This document shows positions 1 to 11,040 of a DNA stretch of 31,184 nucleotides, one piece after another. The notes under the pieces are model-generated. The model saw only the letters and a program-made list of their open reading frames with translations. It had not been told where the DNA came from and searched no databases. The position numbers were made by a program, and so were the translations under genes. Origin of the DNA: Didymodactylos carnosus. Its lineage: Eukaryota; Rotifera; Eurotatoria; Philodinida; Philodinidae. Where the stretch lies: NCBI GenBank assembly GCA_905250885.1, contig CAJNOQ010001471.1:1-31184 (forward strand), in the 5' to 3' direction. Within the stretch, counting starts at the first letter, position 1. Each line of letters begins with the position of its first letter.

Positions 1-70
1 GTTTTTCCTTTTTCGGTCAAAAATTTAGAAATGTTTTTTTTCGCCAGCCATTTTCTGCGAAGAAAATTTT

Positions 71-815
71 TTAGTCCCTCCCATCCCTGAGAACAATCGG
101 AAACCCTGTGCATGATAATAAAAGACACTAACAATTAACAAGTCTGTAGTTTATCATCACAGTTAATTGATTACCTGAGAATGCCGATGCTAATGTATCA
201 AACCAAAATGGTTTGTTTTCCTCAATACTTCGACTTAATTTGTGTCCAAATAAAAATGTAAATAATTTTGTTCCATGAAGAGCATATTCGGCTTGTAAAA
301 ATTTTTCAATATTTTCTTTAGCAGGACGTTTTGCTGGAAAAAGAAACATTCCCATAAATATTAGAGTAACTAATCGTTTGTCATGTCGGATAAACGTTAA
401 GCTATTATAGTTTACCTGCTATGCACGTTTCTTCATTTTCATCGAGATTACCCGGACAATCGCCTGGATGTCCATCACAAATAAATTGTAATGCGATACA
501 TTTTTCACTTTGTGGACATTGAAATGGTTCACTTGGATCGATGCAACCTGATAAACGTAAATGCTAGAAAATATTACATAAATATTATTAGTATTGGTCT
601 TACCTTTAAATGTATGTTGTGGATGTAGGAGATGCAAAGGTGATAAATCATGTTCTGGTTTATTATGTTTGTTTTCTAACCATTTTTTTAAATAAATGAA
701 CTTTTGAATGGTGTGGTTCGGAAAACCATGGTTGGTGACTACCATCCACTCCACTATCGCTATATACACATATAAAATAAGATATTAGTCCGATGACAGT
801 TGTAATGAATTTCAT
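71..815 (-). CDS. Prohormone-4/IDLSRF-like secreted precursor with LDLa module (frame broken once)
   Basis: Coding exons, read on minus: 815-604, 547-416, 333-175 and perhaps 105-71. The protein starts with a signal peptide (MKFITTVIGLISYFICVYS) and a short His/Ser-rich stretch ending LFKK, a possible dibasic cleavage site. Exon 2 encodes one LDL-receptor class A module with six cysteines and an acidic DENEE end. Exon 3 encodes RPAKENIEKFLQ...HGTKLFTFLFGHK, which resembles the conserved C-terminal part of insect and molluscan prohormone-4 (IDLSRF-like) precursors as I remember that family. Donors and acceptors are canonical. The signal-peptide frame and the KKWLENK frame meet at an A7 run (T7 on plus, about 683-689); one base fewer would join them, and without it the ORF ends early. 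This could be an assembly error, an allele or a dead gene. The last exon is uncertain: reading past the 175 donor stops at 128, while splicing to 105 stops at 71. Family call moderate, gene structure fairly good. Confidence 0.6.
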
Positions 816-851
816 ATTTAGTCGTATATTATCAAACAGAAATAAATTAGC

Positions 852-899
<48 letters not shown>
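852..899. repeat. (AAT)16 microsatellite
   Basis: Sixteen uninterrupted AAT units lie 37 bp upstream of the start codon of the minus-strand precursor gene, so they sit in its 5' UTR or promoter. Read on minus, they give a poly-Ile ORF that is an artefact. Confidence 0.97.
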
Positions 900-3800
900 T
901 AGTATAGTGATGTTCAACTAACCTAGAAATACAACAAGAGTTTTGTATCATATACAACTGATACTAAATAATTATACGGTACAGTTTATATTATCAGAAT
1001 TCATCTATGCATAATCATCAAAATCTTACATTGAAATAGTCAAAAGATATTCCTTTTTTATTAGTTATCTATTTATTGCGGACAGAATAACAACGAAAGT
1101 TTCAAAAAGACTATTTAAAGCAAGATACTCAAAATAAAATTAGAAAAAAACTCCAACGTTTTCTATATAATATATTATTTTCTAGTGTAGGCGTTGCACC
1201 GTGTACTCGGAAGTTTTTTATTATCAAGACTTACTTGTTCTAAAATTACACCAACACCACCACCAACTATTCTTAGAAATATTTTCAATAAATTTCATAC
1301 CGGATAAAAGAACATATATTTAGAGTTACTTGGTGAAAAAGTTTAATTATTTAACAATATCGACTTTTTCTATCGGAAAGAATAACCTATTAGAAATACC
1401 TTTGTAAATTATCCTAGATTGTTTCCATTGAATTATGCGGAAACTTCGTTCTAATTTCTGTTCAGATAAATGAAGTTTTTTTTTCGATGATAGCACCTAT
1501 TGATATGAAAGAAAAAAAGAGAAAGACAAATAGGTCAGTAAAATATTTTTTATTTTAATTAATTTATGAAAGATTGATAGTGCCTCTGTGACCGTTAGTT
1601 CAATTTTTTTTCTCTCATATTAGAAGTACTACTATTACCATTAATATTCTATTCAGTTTAACTGACGAACCAAAACGTAAAAAAAGAATATAATTTCAAT
1701 ATTCATACAAAGGATTGTTTCCCTGATGAAAACTTGGATAAGATAATCTAAAATGATCTTTCCTTATAACTTAACCACCTGTTTAATCATACTATACTGA
1801 AGAGAGAACAAGAGACCAAATATTTATGTGCTCATTAATCATAGGAAATAATGAATATTAAATTAGTACAGATGGTTAAAGTTTATTATTTTCGCTTGTG
1901 AAGAGAAGCAAAATGATTCGTGCATAATACAATAATTAACAGAATATTTACACATGCAACACAACTAAAAGACATAACACAGAACTGACTATAACATAAG
2001 TCGTTCATTGTCATTTACATATAAATTAGTTCTCGAAAAATATTCGATTCTACAATATAACACATTGATATATTATTAAACCGGCATTAACACAGTTAAT
2101 CTCGTTCGAGTCTCTGTCTCAATATCAATATTAACAATAATAGGGTAAATTTATACGGAAGGGAAAACATTGAACTTGGATACGGTATATATAGATTCTA
2201 AGGCATACAACAATGCATCGACGTTAAATAAAGGGGTTACGAGAGGCAAGCACTATGGAGTTGTGGACAGTCGGACCGTTTTACACGATGAGTCGATTGG
2301 GCAGAGTCCTGGTTGAAAGGAGGGTCCAGTTTCAGTTAAAAATTAATGGTAACAGCAGGTATTTCGAAGAGATAGTTCATTCATTACTGTAATTCATCTT
2401 CAGAAAAAAATGCTAACATTTTCGCAAGAGACAAGATAGTTTCGAAGAAAACTCGTCTTCATAAAATATTTGATCTTATCTTAGATTAAAAGACAATGTA
2501 GGATTAAGCTTTCCTTCAATATTTTTTTTACAATACAGGTTTTTCTGCTTTGGTCGTCTATTACATAATGAGAATAGATGACTATTTTCAAACCAAGGTC
2601 AGTCCATTGATTTACTGTAGTGATCACCTTTTGATAAGAGTCGGGGCTATAGCATCGTTTCATTAGAGCTTCGTTCTACCATCATCTAGAGTTCACTAGA
2701 CTCTGCTATTGATATCTTTTCACAGAAAGCAGTGTTTATTAGTTGTTGACCATTCTAGAAGAATCGTTAACAAACTGAAGACACGAGTTAACAAAAGAGC
2801 AAGAAAAAAATAAGAATACTTTTGAAAGATTATTGAAGAATATAATAGTAATGTTCTTAATCAGACCAGTGCTGTAGTTCTGGATTTCAGATTGACATCA
2901 TAAAAATTTTCTTAACAACTATCTGAAGAGCAGCCTTACTACAATACAAACGTTGATGACTAAATTCAAAAAATGCTTCTTCTTACGTCTTAGAGCTTCT
3001 GATCAATCCTTAATTTAACTTATACTATACTACGAGGACAATTTTATAAAAAAAGAATCAACTCATAGTATCAATTAAATCTATCATGCGATCAGATTTT
3101 TATCGTAATAACCTCTTTTTGAAGTTTATCGAATTGAAATAGCGATTTCTCTTAAGTTCTATCTCTTAATACTAATTAACTACCACTCTTCTTCAAGCTA
3201 CTTACTCTCTATTTGATTGTTTTATAAAAAAAAATGTTAATTCATGCTACTCTTGTCTAAGATTTCTTATTGGTGTTTTCTCACATACATTAATAGACAG
3301 CGCCGATAAAAAAAAGACAGTGTCTCTAAATTCTTTTAATTTTTATCAAATATATCTTCGATTATTCCTAAAAACATTTTTATAATTTTTTTCTCACTTA
3401 TTTTCTCTTTTCTTCTATCAGCTAGTTTTTTTCCTTTTTGTGAAAAAAAAGAAAAATCGCATTTTCTACTTTCAACATTACTATTCGAGAATTTCTGTTT
3501 GAAACAATTAGTACATAATAGTTGGGAAATATATAGCATTTCCATGTTTTTTTTCCCACATTTTTTTTTTTTTGTCCTAAAAAGATTATCACCAGTCATA
3601 TACATGTAAGCATAATTGTCATCCAAAAAAATAAAAAAGAATAAAATAGAATAGTAATGGTCAGAAATTATTTTAGTCTTTATATCAGGTCAGTGTACTG
3701 TACAAATATTGAACATTGGAATAAGAATATTTTACATTTCAATTTTTCTCCAATTTTTATATGAATGTTTGATTCGAGCTCTGTTTCTTACGCAATTCGA

Positions 3801-4000
3801 TAGAGCATATTCAGTCACACATATCTACCAGTTATTGCGAAAATTAAATCATTTCTCTGTGAGAAAATAAAGATTTTTGCATTCTATTGCAGTTTCAGCC
3901 CTTAAAAAATAACTTTTTGAAACTTTTGCACGTATTTCCAAAATAATGAAGGATTTAGAAGAAGAAGAACTTTTTGCTGGAAAAGCTGTTCAGAATAATG
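900..4000. other. Gene-free AT-rich stretch
   Basis: Both strands show only short, low-complexity ORFs (under 100 codons) with no recognisable domain, no splice-bounded coding exon and no RNA gene I can identify. Homopolymer A/T runs are common. It would contain the promoter of the minus-strand gene at 71-815, but I see no defined site. Confidence 0.6.
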
Positions 4001-4003
4001 TTC

Positions 4004-4318
4004 TTCACTCTTAAAAAAAATATGTTCTTCAGTTTTTCAGAGAACTGAAAAGTCAACGGAAATTTTGTTTTTTACTTGTCCTAAATAGAAAACTCAAAGT
4101 CTGTTCTTCAGTTCTCAAGAACTCAAAATTTGTTCTTCAGTTTTTAAAAAAAATGATTTTTTTCGTTTTTTAAAAAATTGAAAAATAAATTTAGAGTTCT
4201 TGAGAGCAGAATTGAAGAACAGAATTTGAGTTTTCTATTTGGAACAAATGAAGAATAAAATTTCCATTGACTTTTCAGTTCTTTGAAAAACTGAAGAACA
4301 CATTTTTTTTAGTGTTCA
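4004..4318. repeat. Foldback (long inverted repeat) element, about 315 bp
   Basis: Positions 4004-4160 and 4165-4318 are near reverse complements with almost no loop. Matching landmarks are TTCTTCAGTTTTTCAGAGAA on the left against TTCTTTGAAAAACTGAAGAA on the right, and TAGAAAACTCAAA against TTTGAGTTTTCTA. GTTCTTCAG recurs three times in the left arm. No ORF is present, so this looks like a non-autonomous foldback/MITE copy. Arm divergence suggests it is not brand new. Confidence 0.85.
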
Positions 4319-4331
4319 TACCCTAGACGTA

Positions 4332-4458
4332 CCACTTTTTTCATTTTAATCAGAAAATTTTGAAAAAATAAAATTGATGTAAATTTTAAATAAATTTAAA
4401 GCTCAAAATTTTTATTTCCAATTTATTTCAAAATTTTCTCATTAAAATGAAAAAATAC
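4332..4458. repeat. Second, smaller inverted repeat directly beside the first
   Basis: TTTTTTCATTTTAATCAGAA at 4336-4355 is mirrored by TTCTCATTAAAATGAAAAAA at about 4436-4455, and the pairing continues inward through AAAATTTTGAAA/TTTCAAAATTTT. The loop is about 40 bp. It begins only some 14 bp after the 4004-4318 palindrome, so the two may form one compound element. Confidence 0.75.
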
Positions 4459-4769
4459 CTTTACGACAAATTAAAAAGCGAAATACAAAGTTTTGTAGTG
4501 TTGAAGTAATTCATTCAAATGATATATTATTTAATTTTTTAAATAAAATGCGTTGAAGAAAAAAAGAACGGAACCAACCAGCCTACTGTGAACTGATATC
4601 GATTTTAAAGAAAAAAATTCATTCAACAAAAATTTTAACAACAGCCTGAAATTAAAGAAAGCTTAACTCCATTAATATTCATTGGATCACGAATCCTTCA
4701 GGAAACATAGTACTTAACCACAAACTGACAAAATTTGAGCAAGGTTTAGGGTAGTTACCTCCTCCCATC

Positions 4770-4882
4770 AAGTAGTTTTTCACAACATTTATTTAAACTG
4801 ACCTGACAGTTCAAATTTTTTAGAAGAAGTAGTTTTTCACAACATTTATTTAAACTGACCTGACAGTTCAAGTTTTTAGAAG
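4770..4882. repeat. Tandem duplication, two units of 57 and 56 bp
   Basis: Units 4770-4826 and 4827-4882 both start AAGTAGTTTTTCACAACA and end TTTTTAGAAG. They differ by one substitution and one T in a homopolymer, so the duplication is recent. No coding content. Confidence 0.93.
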
Positions 4883-6095
4883 ATTTTTGTTAAGTTATTT
4901 TTGTGTGCTCTTTATCAGAATAATCATAATTCAACACTTACAACTAATGTGTCAACTTCTGATTTTGCTAGAAACTAACTAAGATTCAGAAAATATTTAT
5001 TATACGGGTTTTACCTGAAGTGACAAACGCCCTGACGTTAAGGAAATCTGGAAATGACACTATTTGTCAGCAAGCACTTTTTCATTCGGCTATACTGTGT
5101 AAAAATTCTTTAACACTGTGATGAACATTCAGAATTCCTAGCAAGAAGAGACAAAAAAATTGTTTAAGAGTGCCCCCTGCATTCATTCAAAAGAATAAAT
5201 GAAGGTGTAACAGTATTAATTTCATCATATATTTTTTTTTTTATAAAATGATCAAAGAAAAAAATATCAAAAAAAAAGTATTATGTTTTTGGCAAATTTT
5301 TATTTGGAAACAAAAGAAGAAATGAAGAGGGAATTAGACCAATAGCATCCGGAAAAGAATACAAATTCATTAGAAATAACAACATGTGTTATCACTTCAA
5401 TTATGGCAAAATCGATTATTGAATAGAGTTGTCTGTGAACAATAGAATAACAAATAAAAGAAGAAGTGCCAAAATTCATATAGGATTACCCTATTTTTTT
5501 TGTCAAAGAAAAATTCATCGAGACACACTAAGTACATAAGTGAATGTACTTGTCAAAACTATTCTATCACTCTCAATCTCAAGCAGGATGATAGCTATTG
5601 ATCTAAAATTTGTTATAGTGATAGTTCTGAGATAAATATAGAATTTATAACGAATTACAAGTTATCTGCCTGTAAGAATCTGAAGATACGATATTTTTAT
5701 TTTTTAACACTAAAATCCATATAACTCCATGGGATTAAAGATAAGTTTTTTCCTACCAAAAAATGTAGCAATGAGTTTTAGGTATCTATGTTAGAAGTTC
5801 CAAATACTGACTGTTGATTGTCAGAAAAATCACGATTATTTTAGGTGTTCAATCAACATTGAGATTTTAGATGCTGCAGAAAGAAATTCATGAAATATAG
5901 AAACAATCTTTTGAATTCAAAGTTCCACGAAATACTGTTCAATATTTGTAGATTGTTTGTACAGAGTTTCTGGTCATAGTATTAAAAACGCCTTGGCGAT
6001 AACGAAACGTACGTAGAGAGATGAACAAAAGGATTGTTCTTTCTAGGGTGCCAGAAATTCAAAGTTTGAATAAGATTTTTTCCTCCATTTATTTA
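4883..6095. other. Gene-free stretch
   Basis: No supported exon, RNA gene or clear element. A small hairpin-like TTCATTCAAAAGAATAAATG occurs near 5185. The rest is AT-rich and unstructured to my reading. Confidence 0.55.
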
Positions 6096-6332
6096 TGCAT
6101 GGTTGGATAGAACGCATCGAGCTGAGTAGGAAAAAGTGGTTTTTAATCTTTTATAACAATTTTTAAGGAAAAAAGATTGAAAAAATCGAAGGGTCTAAAA
6201 TTTCGAAAAACCCTTCAGTTTGAAAAAAATTCGAATTTTTTTAAATTTTTTTTCTTAAAAATTGCTTTAAAAAATTAAAAATCACTTTGTTTCTCTTACT
6301 CAGTTCGATATGCTCTATCCAACCATGTATAA
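6096..6332. repeat. Foldback/MITE-like element, about 235 bp
   Basis: The ends are inverted: CATGGTTGGATAGAACGCAT from 6099 and ATATGCTCTATCCAACCATG ending at 6326. The pairing continues inward through GAGCTGAGTAGGA/CTCTTACTCAGTTC, TTTTTAATC and CAATTTTTAAG. The central part holds a smaller hairpin, AAGGGT(N)ACCCTT, at about 6190-6214. There is no internal ORF of note; the small plus-strand ORF starting at 6310 merely begins in the right arm. Confidence 0.82.
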
Positions 6333-7440
6333 CAGGTTGAGCAGAGAAAATGCAACTCATCCTTTAGCTAGTTATATCAACTTTCAAAACCTCGTTCTGA
6401 GCTTAAAAGACGCAGAATTTTCTCTAGTCTCTAGTGCTGTCTTTAGATTAAGATGTACCTTGACCGAAACGATCCAAAGTGCATTTTGTAGAACTTGACT
6501 TATAAAAGAACGGAACATGCTTATTTTTAAAACAACATATATGAATAAAATCTAAACACAACTCTCTATCTTTTCGACATAAAAATGATGTTTTCTGATC
6601 AAGTTTAACTTGAGAAAAAATTTTGCAAAGTGGTATCATTTTCTCTCGTCAACCCGTTAAATAAATGAAAAAAATATCTTACTCCAACTTTGAATTTCCG
6701 GCACTTTACTTTAAAATCGACATTTAATACATATTATAATTATGTAAAAATATATTTTGAGTATTTCTAGTAAAAATGTGTAGGTGAAATAATGTCAGTA
6801 AGTGGTACACTCGCATTTCCCTTTGACCATTTGATCTTGTTGGTAATAAAACAGCTGTGATTGTGAGTAGAGTTGACGGATACGCTTGAAATTTTAGGAA
6901 ACTCGAGAAATCTTTGTGCAACATTTCAGAGGAAAAATTAGCAGTGCTGAATGATTTCACTGAATCCATTGTTTGAGATGTGTAGGCCATCAAAAAAATG
7001 TCATTAAATTTCGTCAAAATTTGATATCTTTTTGAGTTTAAATTTAAATTACTATGTACTAGTAGTTTTCACAAACTTCTGATTTATTGATTTCAAACTT
7101 GCTCGATCGTTTAAAGTTCCTAAAACTTAATTCTATAAAAGATTTGCATGAAAAAACACACAAATATAGAATCAGCTGTTCAATCAAAAACGAAACGTAC
7201 AAAAAACAACCAAACTGATCTAGAACGACTGATAAAAAGGAAAACAGCTAGTCTGCACCATCAAACGCATTGAATACTCATACAGTATGCACACAATGCG
7301 TCAGTTTAACAAACGTTTCAGTTCTAAAGCAATATTCATCAGATAAGATGCTTCAGCGAGACAACGCATGTCTAATTTTCTAAACCACATTTGCAGTGAG
7401 TGACGATCATATGGAAATGAATGTTTTGTTTCAAATGGTT
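6333..7440. other. Gene-free stretch with short ORFs
   Basis: ORFs of 60-97 codons occur on both strands (6310-6498 plus, 6448-6639 and 6724-7017 minus). None has a recognisable motif or splice-bounded neighbours. I cannot support any as a gene. Confidence 0.5.
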
Positions 7441-8156
7441 CCACGAAAATTGGTCGAAAGAAAAATGGGCGAACGAAAATTGATTGCCATAGAATTGGTC
7501 ACTGTATGAAGCTAGTCGAATGTTTTACCAACACAAAAATATGAACTTTATTAACAGAAACACAGCAGTTAAGTTTATCCATCGACAGAACGGACCACAA
7601 CAAAACATAGTGGAAATGCGAACATTGTCGTACAGTAAAATGTAAAGAAAGAATTCGTACTGAAGTATTTACAAATTGTGAGCAAGTCCTTTTCCGTGGT
7701 TACAGTAGTATAGAATGCAGGAACGTTTTTATTTTATTGTTCGACATTATTCACATTTTCATCAATAGTTCTAACAGTTTTATAAGCATAACCTTTACAC
7801 AACAACGATTTATCTCTTGTGGTTGTACTAATTGTAATCGTGGACATGGCTGAGAAAAATAGTTGAATGTTACTCTGTCCTTGCATTGTTCAAAGATGTA
7901 TAGACAGGATCGATATAACTTGGTCATCTAATTATCAGTAATAAGCTTCAAGTTAGGATGAGGTCTAAACCTTGGCTTTAGGTCTCAGTCCTATTTTTCC
8001 ACTTGTTTTATTCTAAAAGGACACTCGGCTTCTCTGGTAAAGCGAAGAGGTGATAAGGCGGTATTTACCAAAGAAACCTGATCAATATTTCAGCATTTGT
8101 AGCGGCTAATTGTCTGCGACAACTTTTCGATCGACTAATTTTCTTTCGACCAAGCT
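7441..8156. mobile_element. Possible TIR element (tentative)
   Basis: CGAAAATTGGTCGAAAGAAA at about 7445-7464 has an inverted partner near 8127-8151 (TTTCGATCGACTAATTTTCT followed by TTCGACCAAG). On the left, CGAAAATTG-type units are repeated about three times. The interior codes for nothing I recognise. Similarity is limited to about 30 bp per end, so chance or shared satellite units cannot be excluded. Confidence 0.35.
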
Positions 8157-8625
8157 CTGCCGTTTTAAAGCTCTGACGTAGCAATTTAATTGTGCCTTTT
8201 ATTCGATACCAGAACGATGTTAGATTGCGAAAGATAATGTTTGGGTTGTAAGGATGAGCATGCTTTTCATGGATTTCTCGGCTGATATTTGTTAGGAAAG
8301 TAGTAGAATATCTTTATTCATGAGAAAATTGTCGCGCTAAGTAAATGTTTGTACAATTCTGCATTTAAAACAACGCTGAAATAAATCTATTTCAAACAAT
8401 TGTGGAATTTTGTCACAAATAATACATATTTTTATTAACTTAAAACGGTAAATTGTGCGATCAGATAGCATATCTATAAAATCAGCACTAATCCCAATAT
8501 TAGTTGAATTCTTTATGATGAATTTCGAAGAGACAGATAAGAATATTCATCATTTGAGTAGTATATTATGGAGTATTGATCGCAAGTTCGTCAATAATTA
8601 CAATTCTTAACATATTAGCGATTCA

Positions 8626-9813
8626 TACCCGCAGGATCTTTTTTTCCCTATTTATAGCGTTATAACGCTATAAAACATGCTTTTTCTTAAATTATGGTAT
8701 TACAACGCTGTAGATTTATCTCATTACAACGCGATAGACGTAGCTCTTCGTGTTATAACATGTGGCAAAGTTATTTTTTAGGAATTTATGGCGTTGTAAC
8801 TGGATAAAAATTTTCATTGCATTACAACTCTATAAATTTATAGCATTACAATGTATTTCAATTTTTTATCTCGTTACAACGCAATTAGATTTGTCTTCCG
8901 TCTTATAATACGTTAGATTCTGATGTATTATAACGCGTTTGAGTTTTCTACTTCAATATAATGCGTTAGAAATTAATGCATTATAATACCTTAGATGTTT
9001 TATCTAATTATAATGCTATAAATTTGGAAAAATCTTTTATAGCGTTATAACTCGTCAGATAATGCATATCGTATTGTAACAGGGTAGTATCTAATAGATT
9101 ACAGTGTATTATTCTTTTCTATCTCATTGCAATGAGATAAGAAAGTGGAACTCGGTGTAACATGGTAGATATTGATGCGTTATAACGAGTTAGACAATAT
9201 CCAGAAGGAAAATACATGGTTTTCTTGTAAAGGACATATTTCCATAAAGTTCTGAGACTGCCAATCGATTTCTCTCGAAAATTTGGTCCGGGAAAAGTTA
9301 TTTCAACTATATCAGACATATACATTACAGACTTGAGACTTAGAACATAAACTGCCACCGCACACTTATTATCACTGTCACGTATAGCGTTACAGCGCCT
9401 GAACAAATGCATTGTAATGCCATAAATTTTAAACGCTATAATGTGTTAGATACTATAGCGATATAATACATTAACCTGTAATGCGTTCGTTACAGGTTAA
9501 TGCGTTATAATGCGACAGGAATTAGGAAACGCCCTGTAAACGACATACAAATTACTAACGCGCTAGTCGAATTTATAGCGTTATAAAATATGAGAAAGTT
9601 GTTGATAAAAATGCATTATAACACTATAATTTCAATTTTGGGATAGTTTTTTCCACGTAACACGTTACACTAATGTGTTACAGTGCATTAAAGACATGTT
9701 TTTTCTAAATTTATCGCGTTATTACATAATAGAAAACCTAACACATTACAAGGCATTACGATATGCCTAACGCATTATAATGCAATAAATACGAAGAAAA
9801 GATCCTGTGGGTA
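8626..9813. mobile_element. 1.19-kb TA-flanked TIR element filled with GTTATAAC-type repeats
   Basis: The left end reads TACCCGCAGGATCTTTTTTT. The right end, read inward on minus, is TACCCACAGGATCTTTTCTT. The inverted similarity runs about 42 bp and includes TATTTAT followed by GCRTTATAAYGC. The outermost TA could be a TA target-site duplication, as in Tc1/mariner-like insertions. Inside are about 30 degenerate copies of a motif near GCGTTATAACGCGTTAGA, every 21-41 bp and all in the same orientation. They lie in two blocks, about 8655-9192 and 9385-9785, separated by a repeat-poor core. There is no transposase ORF, so it would be non-autonomous. Confidence 0.72.
9193..9384. other. Repeat-poor core of the TIR element
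   Basis: This 190-bp section lacks the GTTATAAC-type motif and has more mixed base composition. A minus-strand ORF (9412-9119) crosses it, but its ends lie in repeat units and it resembles no domain I know. Confidence 0.45.
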
Positions 9814-10640
9814 GTCACATCTATATAAAGAAAACTTAAATAGAAACTTTTGATAAAAAAAAATTGTTAATCTGTGCTAGATAGGGCTGATCGCTCTATT
9901 CTCTTGATCGGTCTAATTTCACAGCACTTTTAGTTTTACTCAATATGGTAGAGTAAAGATCTAAATATTACATAATAAAGATGTCAATGTTTATTCCACC
10001 GATATAATTTTACAAACTGGTAAAATTTATTGTCGAATGTACTAATTTCTCATTACTGAGATAATCAAATAGCTTTCAGTCGATTGAATAATTTATTTTT
10101 CACGTCTATTTATGGTAATCAACAGAAAATAACAAATATTTAAAAAGCACGATAAAAAAGAAACAAAAGAATTCATATCAGGTTGCACAATTTGCCAGCA
10201 AGCGTTAAGAATCAGTCCAAACGAAATCTCGCTAAGTACTTGTTCTATAGCTTAGTGTAATGTCTTATATATAAAAAAGCTTCCAGTATCATATGCTTTT
10301 CTCAATCTTAAAATGTATTCCTCACAAGAAAGGCTTTCCAAATGTCACTTTGATTTTCCTTTTAAACTTACTTGATTATGGATGTCGAACACAAATATGA
10401 TATATGCTCGTCGTCATACAGCCTTCCAGAATCTCTGTTCAAATTCAAGCTCCTCCGAAACTTATCGCAAACGTTCGTCTACACAAATTCTGTCCAACAA
10501 TTATTTACCAAAATATAAACATTTCAGCTTTATTCAATTAAAATGAGGATGGATGAATTATTATTGTTCTTGATAAAAGAGCTTATCAGCGCAGACCTTG
10601 GGTCTAAAATGTAACTTCTCCATTCAAATCTATTATCAAA
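9814..10640. other. Gene-free stretch
   Basis: AT-rich with no supported exon, RNA gene or element. Confidence 0.5.
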
Positions 10641-11040
10641 GGTGGAACCGGATGGGGATAAAATTTTCAGATTTCCAGTAATTTCTTCCTGTACAAATTT
10701 CAAGGGCAGAATTACAGTACAGCAGAATTCTAAGCAGCTGTGGACTCTCAGACTTACCGAAGTCTGGAGAGTCCAATACAAACTTCCCAAAATTCGAGAA
10801 ACTGGAGGAATCCCTGGAAGTACAAGAAAAAATCGCAAAAAGGGATGAGAATCCGATGAAATCCCGAAAATCTGTAAAAATGACTGAAAATGGGGCTAAG
10901 CGGAAAAAACGCGGAAAAATTCAAAAACAGTCAGGAAAATTCTTCGGCCTCAGCGAAGTCATGCAGAACACCAAGGAGTTTCCAGGAGTACAACAGAATT
11001 TGAAAAAAATTGATTGCCTGTGGAATGGAGCCTAGATTAC
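10641..11040. other. GC-richer block of unknown nature with a hairpin
   Basis: Base composition is visibly less AT-rich than the neighbours. It carries open frames on both strands (10642-10848 plus, 10838-10530 minus) without recognisable motifs. The plus frame ends in a basic RKNRKKG. It could be a decayed mobile element or an old gene remnant. No splice-supported model was found. Confidence 0.35.
10741..10775. repeat. Hairpin, about 15-bp stem
   Basis: TGGACTCTCAGACTT pairs with AAGTCTGGAGAGTCCA around a 4-base loop (ACCG), with one bulged base. It is the strongest short stem in this block. Role unknown. Confidence 0.85.

Noticed and set aside
663-917. Minus-strand ORF beginning with a run of isoleucines
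   Set aside because: The isoleucine run is the (AAT)16 microsatellite read on minus; the real start is the ATG at 815-813 within the same frame.
2095-2130. GTTCGAGTCTC resembling a tRNA T-arm
   Set aside because: No matching acceptor stem, D-arm or anticodon stem upstream; no tRNA can be folded here by eye.
3336-3626. Lys-rich minus-strand ORF of 96 codons
   Set aside because: It is made of T-rich homopolymer tracts read on minus, with no domain and no splice context.
8640-9790. CRISPR-like regular repeats
   Set aside because: Units are degenerate, spacing varies from 21 to 41 bp, spacers are not unique-length, and the window is eukaryotic.
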